DNA of 64,000 nucleotides, from the NCBI GenBank assembly GCA_010645155.1, contig CM021323.1:5273349-5337348 (forward strand), given 5' to 3'. Below are positions 55,603 to 64,000 of the stretch, piece by piece (position 1 is the first letter of the stretch; every line of letters starts with the position of its first letter). The stretch is from Tigriopus japonicus. Taxonomy: Eukaryota > Arthropoda > Copepoda > Harpacticoida > Harpacticidae. The translations under genes and the position numbers were made by a program. The notes under the pieces are model-generated. The model had not been told where the DNA came from and did no database searches. It saw nothing but the letters and a program-made list of their open reading frames with translations.

Positions 55603-56142
55603 TAGGGCCCGGAAAAATATTTGCAAAAAAGCGTCAAAATATGCAATATGTATTTTATTCAAAAGCCATATATATTTGCTAAATATTTGAAATAAAGCCG
55701 GATAGTTAGGAAATATTTTTTGACAACGCCATTATTTTGTATTTTGGCCCGTGTGTACCGATTTTCCAAATTTGTTTTTGGTAAATTTGATGCATTTGAC
55801 CATTTTTGGAGGCATACTTGACATGTAATTGATTGGACAATACAATTTTCAATTTGCCTCAACAGATGACGCAGCTTTTTCGTGTTTGACAGTAGTTTTG
55901 GTTGTGAATGTCTAATCTCAAAACAAATGCCATTTTGTAGAGATTTTTGTATTTTGGGTTCACTTTGGGTAAGCCCTCTTGAGCATCGGTTATTTAGTTA
56001 CTTTCCTAAATTTTCCTGAAATTTTTTTGTTGACTCAAATATTCGACGCGAGAATTATACATATATATTTTTTCCTTGAAATAGCCAAAATATTTGAAAA
56101 ATCAAGCAAAAACGGAGAAATATTTTTAATTTCCGGGCCTTA
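55603..56142. mobile_element. hAT-like element, terminus TAGGGCCCGGAAA, 540 bp
   Basis: The left end is TAGGGCCCGGAAAAATATTT; the right end on the other strand is TAAGGCCCGGAAATTAAAAA. The flanking 8-mers GCGATCAG (55595-55602) and GCTATCAG (56143-56150) agree at 7 of 8. AT-rich interior, no coding. Confidence 0.82.
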
Positions 56143-56483
56143 GCTATCAGTGTTGCGTGTTCGTAATAGCTAGAGCGAGGATAAAACAATTTATATTCGG
56201 ACATATGAAAAGGGTGTCTAGGAAATGATAGTGCAACAAGTTTTTCATTGCCACTTTGACCAAACGAATAGCTTTCATTTTACACCATTCACAGTTACAG
56301 GACTAGATCAGTGAAAAAACTGCGAAATGCATCATTTAAAGCCTTTATTTGTAATTTTATATTCTAATGATTTTGATTTTTTAACTGAGTGAGAGTATAT
56401 CAGAATTTTGTGTCATGATTTAATCTACATTAAAATAACTGGCCATTTTGCAGCAATAGGAAGAGGGGTCACCTACTGAAATA

Positions 56484-56527
56484 GTTATTTCAAGTTCGTT
56501 TGGATTTCCAAACGAACTTGAAATAAC
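56484..56527. repeat. Perfect 20-bp hairpin
   Basis: The arm GTTATTTCAAGTTCGTTTGG and its exact reverse complement are separated by ATTT. GGGTCA and TGACCC lie further out on the two sides (around 56466 and 56545), so a longer bulged stem is possible. Confidence 0.7.
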
Positions 56528-57109
56528 TCGATGAGATACGTTTCTGACCCAGAAAATCAAGAGGAACAACTTCTTTGATGATGACTTGCTAAGTTTTTCA
56601 AAGTCGGGTCTAGATGAAAAGCTACGCACCTAAAAAACCTATCAAATTAACTTATTTTTGAAAACCTAGTCGATACTTTTTTAGAGCTTAGTTATTTCCG
56701 AGTTGAATTGAAATGAATTGGAAATTGTGACAATCAACATCTGAGGTAATTGAAATTAACTGGTCCATTTTTGACCCAAACAAGCGAAAAAAACGCTCTA
56801 GGTATATGAAAACTCAAATTTCCAACTCCCAGCAAGAGGAAAATCCCTGAGATTATGACTTATTGGTTTTGCTTTTGCTCCATCAAAAGGGTGGAAGGCC
56901 GTTGAAGGTCTCACACTGACCAACACAAAATACAGACAAACCTTAATCATATGTACTTGTAGAGAAAATTAAAAAAAGAAGAAGAGTCCAAGCTTCCCAA
57001 CCCAAGAACCTAGATAATTTGGAGGGTTATGCAAAGGAGGAAAGGTCCCAATTTCAAAAAGAAACCGAATTTGGCATTTATTTGAAAGTGTTAGGTAATT
57101 ATTTTACCG

Positions 57110-57285
57110 AGCCATAGGGGCCACAACCTTCGTTGTTCACATTGATTCCACCCTGTAGTCTACCCAAATAAGCAAGGTCTCACTTGGCGTAAGACCACAG
57201 TTCATTATTTGTTTGCTCAGGATCATATTTCTTAACGCTAGCCTCCCTCTCCAGGAAATTCAGTGCATGAACCGTACGCCCACAC
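57110..57285. mobile_element. Palindromic MITE, copy 3 (partial, decayed)
   Basis: The right terminus GCTAGCCTCCCTCTCCAGGA then AATTCAGTGCATG and inner GTCTCACTTGGC-type blocks match the right half of the copies at 17310-17780 and 19738-20200. The left half is not recognisable. Confidence 0.5.
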
Positions 57286-57633
57286 AAAAGGTAGCATGCT
57301 AAAGTGTAAATTTAGAAAAGAATCAACTCAAATTAACTTTCCTTTAGGTTACTGCGAGCACAGTGGCTAGATTTAAACGGAGCTGATGACCTGAGAGTTT
57401 TCTCAAGAATTGTTCATTTGACTTGATTGTCATGCACTCTGAGTTTTCCTTATCCTTTTAGCATGTAACTTACAGTTCTGAAAGAAAAACGACCATTATT
57501 GGGCTTGTTGACCTGTCAATTTTGTTTCACCAATTCCGACGGTTATTTCTTTTAAAGTAACATTGTAAACCGAACACTTTTATTTAACAAGCGTTTTATT
57601 TTAACTTCAGTGAATTGAGAGAAGGTTGCAGAA

Positions 57634-57857
57634 CAGGGGTCGGCAACCGCTTTTGGTTCAAGGGCCATCAAATTTGATGACGTGTTGTCAAGGGCCCCCA
57701 ACCAGACGTTGGTAGGCTTAGGGGCCGACAAACTAATGATCAAAGAGTTTTGGGCCCACAAATGGATGGCTCGCAGGCCTTCTAAAATGGACTTTCTCTC
57801 ATAGCTCCTGGACCCACAAACGACCACCTTGGCGGGCCCAGTGGTTGATGGCCCCTG
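57634..57857. mobile_element. hAT-like MITE, CAGCGGTCGGCAACC family, copy 3 (224 bp)
   Basis: The left end is CAGGGGTCGGCAACC; the right end on the other strand is CAGGGGCCATCAACC. The interior is shared with the copy at 36488-36736. The flanks TTGCAGAA (57626-57633) and CTCTAGAA (57858-57865) agree at 5 of 8, so this is an old copy. Confidence 0.8.
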
Positions 57858-57865
57858 CTCTAGAA

Positions 57866-58658
57866 TGTCATGAACCAAAAGACCTCTTCACAGAAACTGA
57901 AAGCGTTTTTTACACTCGATGTCAGAATTTTGCATGTGACATAAGAGAATGAAATTCCTTGTAAATATTGCCATATTTGCATAAATTTGCAAAGATAACA
58001 AAATTGAGATCAAATTGAAGAATGAGCCAGGCTATGTACAAATCTCAAAAAGAATGTAACGGATTATTTTGTAGTTTGAAATTCATTTAAGTTTGCATCT
58101 GATCCATGTGATTGGATTTTGAAAGGGGACTCGGGTTTTTTTTTTTTGTTTGGTCCCGAAAAAAAACATTAACGACAGTAAAAACAATCATTATTCACTT
58201 TCAGTTTTAGGATATGATTGCCAAAAAGTCACATAAAAGCAAAAAAGCGCCTAAATTGAAAACGAAACTTAGGCCAAATCAAAGGAAAATTTGGCAAATG
58301 ATTCCAAAACGAGTCGTTGGAAACCATGGAAAAAGCAGAACACCATGATGCCATCAAAAGTACCTGTATTTTTGCAGCTTTTTTGGCGGAACCTTAAAAC
58401 CCTCGGAACATTTCGGAAAAACCCTTAAAAGCCTCTCCGATAAATGACCGCACGCTCACTGTCAATGTCCAACAAGACGTCAAATCTCTTGATAAAGTAA
58501 CTCCGATTAGCAAAAATTGACAAGAAGACACATTTTATCATTTGCACAAAAAAACTCACCAGCCAAAAAGATATTCGTCACTCCTATCTTCGACTAACTC
58601 GCGTGTAAATCGCCATAAAAGTGCCTCCGAAGAAGGACTTTGGTCTCGGAAACTTGCA
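57866..58658. other. 5' flank of AADAT
   Basis: No gene or transposon end was recognised. An in-frame ATG at 58542 lies upstream of the proposed core promoter and is therefore not taken as a start. Confidence 0.4.
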
Positions 58659-58695
58659 TATATAAAAACTCGTTTGAAGCTGTTATCTCGTCAGT
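58659..58695 (+). promoter_or_regulatory. Core promoter of AADAT: TATA box and initiator
   Basis: TATATAAAA at 58659-58667, with an arthropod-type initiator TCAGT at 58691-58695. The initiator A (58693) is 32 bases downstream of the TATAAA start at 58661, the standard spacing. This would give a 5' UTR of about 65 bases before the ATG at 58758. Confidence 0.6.
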
Positions 58696-58757
58696 GTCTT
58701 CCGAGTTGCGACAAGAAAGTACTGAAACAACTGTCTTATACATATAGTCCAACCATC

Positions 58758-60017
58758 ATGAATTATGCGCGATTCATCAACCAAATCTCGGCCAGACGTC
58801 AACCTTCCATAATCCGAGAGATCACCAAGATGCTGGCCAATGCTCCACCCACGATGATCCCACTTTCCGGAGGATTGCCCAATCCAGCCATGTTTCCATT
58901 CATGGAAGCCTCTTTCAAACTCAATGATGGTTCCGAGTTCAGTCTAAAGGGTAACGAGATGAAACAGGCCTTGCAGTACATTTCCACCAACGGCCTTGAG
59001 AGCTTGGTTGATCAATTGAAATCGGTTCAAGGGGATGTGCACAACTTGCCAGAGGATTTTTGGACCAATCGTGACTTGATTGTGACCCATGGGAGTCAGG
59101 ATGGATTGGCCAAAGCCTTTGAGATGACCATGAATCAAGGGGAAGGAGTCATTGTGGAAGAGTTCATCTATTCCGGCACTTTGGCCATCCTTAGCCCCTA
59201 TCAACCCGAGTTCATGGTGATCAAGAGTGACAAGGACGGCATGATCCCGTCTGATTTGCGAGCCAAACTGGCCAAGGCCAAAACCATTCCCAAACTGATC
59301 TATCTTAATCCCACGGGAGCCAACCCGACCGGTTATAATTTGGCAGTGGAACGTCGACGCGAGATTTACAAGATTTGTTCCGAACACGACATCCTCATCT
59401 TTGAGGACGATCCTTATTATTATCTTCAATTTGGTGAGAGTCGAGTGCCGAGTTTCCTGTCGATGGACACCGATGGTCGGGTTCTTCGGTTCGATAGCTT
59501 TTCCAAGATCCTCAGTTCTGGGATCCGATTGGGCTTCTTGAGTGGTCCCCGACCTCTCATGAATCGGATTGTGCTTCATATGCAATCTTCCTTGATTCAT
59601 GCCTCTTCGTTGTCGCAAGTGATCACCAACGAGCTCTTCAAACAATGGGGAACCCAAGGGTTCCTGAAGCATGTCCAGAAAGTGGAACAGTTCTATCGGA
59701 CCCGACGGGATTGCATGAGCAGGGCTGCCGATAAACATCTGACTGGCCTTTGCGAATGGAGTATTCCTGAGGGGGGCATGTTTTTGTGGATCAAAGTTCA
59801 TGGGGTGGAGGACACTTGGGACATGATCCTGGAACACGCATTCAAGAAGGACGTGAGTCTGTTGCCTGGTAAACCCTTTATGACGGAGCCAAATAAGCCT
59901 TGCTCTTATCTCCGAGCGGCCTTTTCTTTGGCTTCGGAAAGTGACATTGATTTAGGGTTCCAAAGATTGGCCGATGTCATTCGCGAGGAACAGAAAAGCC
60001 AAAGGACCAAGAAATGA
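58758..60017 (+). CDS. AADAT: Kynurenine/alpha-aminoadipate aminotransferase (KAT II), 419 aa, intronless
   Basis: A PLP-dependent class I aminotransferase that moves an amino group from kynurenine or 2-aminoadipate to 2-oxoglutarate; in animals it is mainly mitochondrial. The start MNYARF is the same as in the human enzyme (425 residues), and the whole chain aligns by eye: SGGLPNPAMFPF (about 35-46), the GSQDGLAKAFEM block, YSGTL, NPTGANPTGY, EDDPYYYLQF, DSFSKILSSGIRLGFLSGP with the PLP lysine at about residue 250, and GGMFLWIKV near the end. The frame is open for a further 72 codons upstream (to 58542), but that stretch lies across a good TATA/initiator pair and does not resemble the family, so 58758 is preferred. 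The gene lacks introns. Its stop is 118 bases from the convergent VPS13D stop. Confidence 0.95.
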   Translation: MNYARFINQISARRQPSIIREITKMLANAPPTMIPLSGGLPNPAMFPFMEASFKLNDGSEFSLKGNEMKQALQYISTNGLESLVDQLKSVQGDVHNLPEDFWTNRDLIVTHGSQDGLAKAFEMTMNQGEGVIVEEFIYSGTLAILSPYQPEFMVIKSDKDGMIPSDLRAKLAKAKTIPKLIYLNPTGANPTGYNLAVERRREIYKICSEHDILIFEDDPYYYLQFGESRVPSFLSMDTDGRVLRFDSFSKILSSGIRLGFLSGPRPLMNRIVLHMQSSLIHASSLSQVITNELFKQWGTQGFLKHVQKVEQFYRTRRDCMSRAADKHLTGLCEWSIPEGGMFLWIKVHGVEDTWDMILEHAFKKDVSLLPGKPFMTEPNKPCSYLRAAFSLASESDIDLGFQRLADVIREEQKSQRTKK

Positions 60018-60135
60018 ACACAGATGTCGTTTGAATATTTGAGTATATGCCAACATAGATAAAAATATAAACACACGCACACTAGGGTTCATTCTCTGAC
60101 AAAGAAAAGCCGGTTTTTGTATTTGTTCTTTTATA

Positions 60136-63100
60136 CTAATGGTCTTCCAAATCGACGTCTTCAATCACAGCTTGAATCCTCTCTTGGAACATGACCTTGG
60201 CGTAGTTGATTTTTTGAGACACGGTTGTCGCCACTTTGCCGTTATCGCATCGGACTTGAGGTCGCTTGAGCTCATCGGGTTCCGAGGACATGGATTCGTT
60301 TGGGTCTATGGGTTGATTCGAGATGACCATCTCGATGTAATGGACCTCATGTTTGTCCTTGCTTTGAACCACTGCTCGAGCGTGAACCAACTCGGAGAGC
60401 GACACGACCAGCAATTGTTTGGCATCCCGACTGTTTCCCGGGCAACTGAACACGATCACGCGATCACTGGTGATCATAATTTGGAGGTCATCGTCGCCAG
60501 GGGTTAGGATTTGATGTGCCACATAGGTCTCATTGTTATCTCGGCCGTTCAAACTGAAAATGTAAAATGCGATTCATGTTATTTGCTGACACAATGTAAC
60601 TCTTTCATGACTGCTTTTAAATCTGCTGTTTCGCTGTCATCTTAAAAAACGCATGTATTCTGAATTTAATTTATAAAAATGTAAAAATTCACGTAAAATA
60701 ATAATAGGTCTTAAAATCGCAAATTTTAGATTGCTTCTCACTGATCACCCAGAACATTGGAAAAATGAAAATGGGCACTGACGAAAGACTAATAACGTGT
60801 TGGTAATACATCAAACTAAATACCGAAAGTTTTTCAAGGCTCATGTGAGATCAGGTCCTTTCAATGGATTTTGAGAATATCAACTCAATTCAAAAAGATA
60901 GGATAAGAAGAGATCAGTAAACTTTTTGTTTGAACGATGCGTTCAAACTTACGAGAGTGACATTTCCAAAGTTACTGACAAGTACGGTTCTTACTTGTTA
61001 TTGAGGGTGACTTGTTCTCTTAAAATGAAAAATCCAAATCCAAGTGCAACTTACCACAAACGATACATGAGTTCTTGGCCTTGGGAGTCACTTGCCGAGT
61101 ACACGGGCATGGAACCTCCCGGTCCCACCACAACACGGGCAGGTCTCACTTTGGGAGGCAGTTGCTTAAGTGAGCTCTTACTGGATTCCCGCACCGCCGA
61201 AGCGGCTCCCGTGGCCAGATCTAGCACACCAATGGCGGGTTTGCTGATGGTCCCAATCAATCCCCATCCCAAACCCGTGAACAGACCCGTGATTCCGTCA
61301 TTAGCCACTCCATCGTAGGTTTCAGTCACTACCGAGGTCAACCCGCCGAGCATTCCGAAGCCCAATCCTTTGAGGCCAGCCATGAGATGCTCTTTGCCTC
61401 TTTCACCTTTGTTCCTTCGGATCATGAGACGTCGCTCATCGTATCGTTCTTCCAAAGTGACTCGACTCAAACCACTGGACAAGGTTCCCGTGACTTTGGC
61501 GGCAGAATTGGCCGCTCCATGGGCCACATTTCGAATCAATCCGGTCACATTGCCATCGGAGACGAGTCCGGAGACGCCTTCGGTGAGATCATTGATGAAT
61601 CCCAATGGGTTGCCCAAGAAGTCGGTGGAGCCCAAGATGAGGACAGCTTGCGACACGAGCTCATCTTGATAGTGTTTGATCACACAATTGGTGAGAAAGT
61701 TGATCGTTTCGAAAGGATGGACCAACACAAACGGGTCCAGTTCGATATTGGCGTCCTCAAAGGTGATCAAAGAGAGCCCCAATTTCCGTTTGACTGCTTG
61801 CAGGTCTGGTGCGAGTTTATTGGATTTGATGACACTCAATTTGACCTGATTCAAGGTGAGTTTCAGTATGCCAAAGTAGTATCGCGTGGCACTTGTCGTG
61901 GAAGCGATCAGAGCTCTTTGGGCTTCCGAAGCGGATTCGTCCATGCGTTCCATTTCCAAATCCGATCGGGTGATTCCGGCAAACTTGAGCACTCGACATA
62001 GAAGCTCTTCTTCTAAATTGATGGTCATGTTCTTGACCGTGACCATCAGATGTTTATAGATGACCGCGTTCTCCGTTTTACTCGCAGATTTGTCGGAAGT
62101 GAAATGAATGGCGGGCATGTGCCGATGATCGTCATTCTTGTTCATGGGTGAGAGGTAGAGGACGATCGGAATTTGGGCATTATGCATTTGGTTATCAATC
62201 TGAATGTGCTGAACACTCCCATCTAAGACTGTTTGGATGGCTGAGGATTGATAGTTGACCACCACGTTGGTCATAAAAACGTACAAGAGCTCCTCAGATG
62301 GGTTGCGACACACCAAACTCAATCCCACGCCATGTTTGGCCTCGATCACAAGTTGGAACTCACGTCCACGAGAACCTTCCGGGCGACTGTCTTTTCTGGG
62401 TAACAGACTTCCGGGAACAACCATGGTGGGTCGTTTGTCTTGTTGGATCTGGTGCCAATCTCGCTCTTCGAGTTGGGCATAAACCCGCTAGAAAAAAGAA
62501 AATCGCATTGAATGTCGTTTATTAGGTGTAATTTTGGCTTAAAAGCGACGCAAAAAAGGTAAGTAGCATTTAGATGAGAGCATTGCAAGAAAGCCAATCA
62601 AGTATCAAGTAGTCCTGTACATTTCCAAATTTGCATGGTACAGACTTCGCGAGAAGCGGAAGATAGAGAGTGTATGAATTCCTTCTTATTCTTTTAATGC
62701 TTTGCAAAAATAAATCTCTCCTTCCGTGGGAGTAAGAATGATTTCAATGACTAAAGAAGTATGTAAGTACATAGATTCTCAAATCATCGACAAACTATTC
62801 TCTTATTCGCTATATTAGCCATTCATATAGAACTTCAAAGTGGAGCAAACAACAAAAGAGTCTTTAAAAAAATCTTTTAACCAGATTGGAATTGCTTAGG
62901 ATGTAATTGAAAGACAAATAAGTGATGAATCATTGCTGGAACAGCAAGTATCACTATGACGTCCGGCGTTTCCCTTTCGTTTTAAACCATTGTACAAGAA
63001 GTGAATGGCGGGAATCAAATTTTACTCTGCCATGAAGAAATGCGAATGGTTTGGAAGTACCTGCAACCAAAAACAACAGGAATTTCAATCGTCACCACTC

Positions 63101-64000
63101 ATAAGCACTCATAGAATCTCGACCTTTGATCGTCATTCAGGTCATTGATTTGAGATGCAGACGTCCACCCCTTCCAATTTGGTCGATACTCGATAACATA
63201 CAAAATATTCGGTCTCATTACCAAGGATAGAGAAACTATTTGGGGCTTAAATTAAATCTATTCTTCCATCATGGAAATCTTTTGGTTCAAAATTCGAATA
63301 AAACTTTCGTGTCAGAGTGTATTGTCGGCGAATCAATGCTCACCTTTTGCTTGACATCGGTAATTTCGAGGACGCGAGTGGGCCCATCGGTTGTTACTTT
63401 CACCGAAAGGAATCCGGAGCCTGGACGAAGACGATGTCGATCGATGGCTTGCTCCAAAGGAATTCCATTCGTGTTTTGCAGGTAACATACAGATGAAGGG
63501 GGGCCAAGTACAACGTTGTTCCCTGGAACAAATAGAAGGATAAAAAGTTAGTGACAAAAACAAAATAAGTTGTAGTTTCAGCATGCACACACTTTCAGTC
63601 TAATTGTTTGACAAACTAGGAGAAAGAGCAGAAAACAAGTGGCATTCAAACTAATTAATAGGGAGGGTAACGAAAAACAGTGGTTACTGAGTAAGTATTC
63701 ACAGGGACTGACATCAAGGACATTTACTTGATTGCGTTGTTTCTTAGAAAGTAATCTTGGTGAAGACTGATTGAAGAAAACCCATGATAAACAAGCCTTG
63801 TCTTTACTTTTCAACGTTGTCCTGAACCTGAGAATTTGTATAAAAAACCTCTCACGTAAGTTGGGTGTTCACATGCGACAATTTTAGATGAGGGGTAGAA
63901 CCACTTTGAAAAATTCGACCATCATGTCATTAAGAATGGTTTTAATTTTTATTCAGAACCTTTAACTATGTGTGTATTATTGTCAGGAAAAAGAGAGGAT
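60136..64000 (-). CDS. VPS13D: VPS13D, C-terminal part (3 last exons; gene continues beyond the right edge)
   Basis: Exons on the minus strand: 63344-63522, 61055-62487 and 60136-60553, joined by GT/AG in frame and giving the last 675 residues. VPS13 proteins are very large bridge-like lipid transfer proteins at organelle contacts; VPS13D acts in mitochondrial and peroxisome maintenance. The first exon holds the end of the SHR-binding region (DGPTRVLEITD). The big exon holds the VPS13 C-terminal and ATG2-like region with STDFLGNPLGFINDLTEGVS, GNVTGLIRNVAHGAANSAAK and GGLTSVVTETYDGV, which match VPS13D better than VPS13A/C. MPVYSASDSQGQELMYRL links to the C-terminal PH-like domain (LQIMITSDRVIVFS). 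The exon upstream of 63522 was not found in the remaining 478 bases, so the next intron probably crosses the window edge. Confidence 0.92.
62895..63085 (-). repeat. Second copy of the 51979-52600 repeat, with empty hAT site (VPS13D intron)
   Basis: Matches 52040-52162 plus 52367-52480: TTAGGATGTAATTGAAAGAC then AAATAAGTGATGAATCATTG then CTGGAACAG, and onward to GAATGGCGGGAATCAAATTT then TACTCTGCC. At about 62984 it has a single uninterrupted CGTTTTAAACCATTGTA where the other copy carries the 204-bp hAT element. Confidence 0.65.
63523..64000. other. Intron sequence at the right edge
   Basis: No further VPS13D exon, repeat or RNA gene recognised. Confidence 0.4.

Noticed and set aside
58944..59837. 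297-codon minus-strand frame
   Set aside because: Antisense shadow of AADAT.
61387..62001. 204-codon plus-strand frame
   Set aside because: Antisense shadow of the VPS13D exon.

Overview
This window is a eukaryotic, AT-rich, intron-containing animal scaffold. An arthropod, most likely a crustacean such as a copepod, fits best. The SMYD gene is of the msta/SmydA type, which is known from arthropods; the opsin is invertebrate-like; and the spacers are packed with small DNA transposons. The species cannot be named from the sequence alone. There are no prokaryotic features (no operons, CRISPR arrays or ribosomal RNA), and I found no convincing tRNA. There is one assembly gap, 2056-2725.

Seven protein genes were recognised or modelled in full or in part, plus one partial unrecognised gene at the left edge. 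In order they are: (1) 3-599 (+), the 3' end of an unrecognised acidic protein; (2) 9437-9979 (+), a small single-exon protein with a C-terminal membrane anchor; (3) 10013-13055 (-), an eight-exon SLC22-type transporter of 507 residues; (4) 13518-15352 (-), a secreted Cu/Zn superoxide dismutase of 234 residues; (5) 23049-35440 (-), an eight-exon SET/MYND protein of 674 residues; (6) 39022-46995 (+), a six-exon opsin of 406 residues; (7) 47139-48848 (-), intronless GTF2H1 (TFIIH p62); (8) 58758-60017 (+), intronless AADAT/KAT II; and (9) 60136-64000 (-), the 3' end of VPS13D. All multi-exon models were built by hand from GT/AG junctions and keep frame throughout. Three tail-to-tail pairs are very tight: genes 2/3 are 33 bp apart, 6/7 are 143 bp apart and 8/9 are 118 bp apart.

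Nearly everything between genes, and much of the large introns, is mobile-element debris. I could delimit about a dozen short hAT-type elements by inverted termini plus 8-bp target duplications, belonging to at least eight terminus families. Other elements are two copies of a MITE with 9-10 bp duplications (Mutator-like), a palindromic MITE in three copies, a 3.3-kb element with about 176-bp inverted arms, a foldback element (containing the gap) inserted into a decayed non-LTR retrotransposon, and several nested insertions. One hAT element sits inside a decayed repeat whose second copy elsewhere in the window keeps the empty site.

The genes do not form a pathway; they are ordinary neighbours in a metazoan genome. 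The most interesting protein observations are the opsin with Ser-Arg-Ser in place of the E/DRY motif, the SET protein with an altered cofactor motif, and the His/Gly/Pro-rich N-terminal extension of the secreted SOD. I did not find a clearly new biological system. The best candidates for undescribed material are the non-autonomous transposon families.
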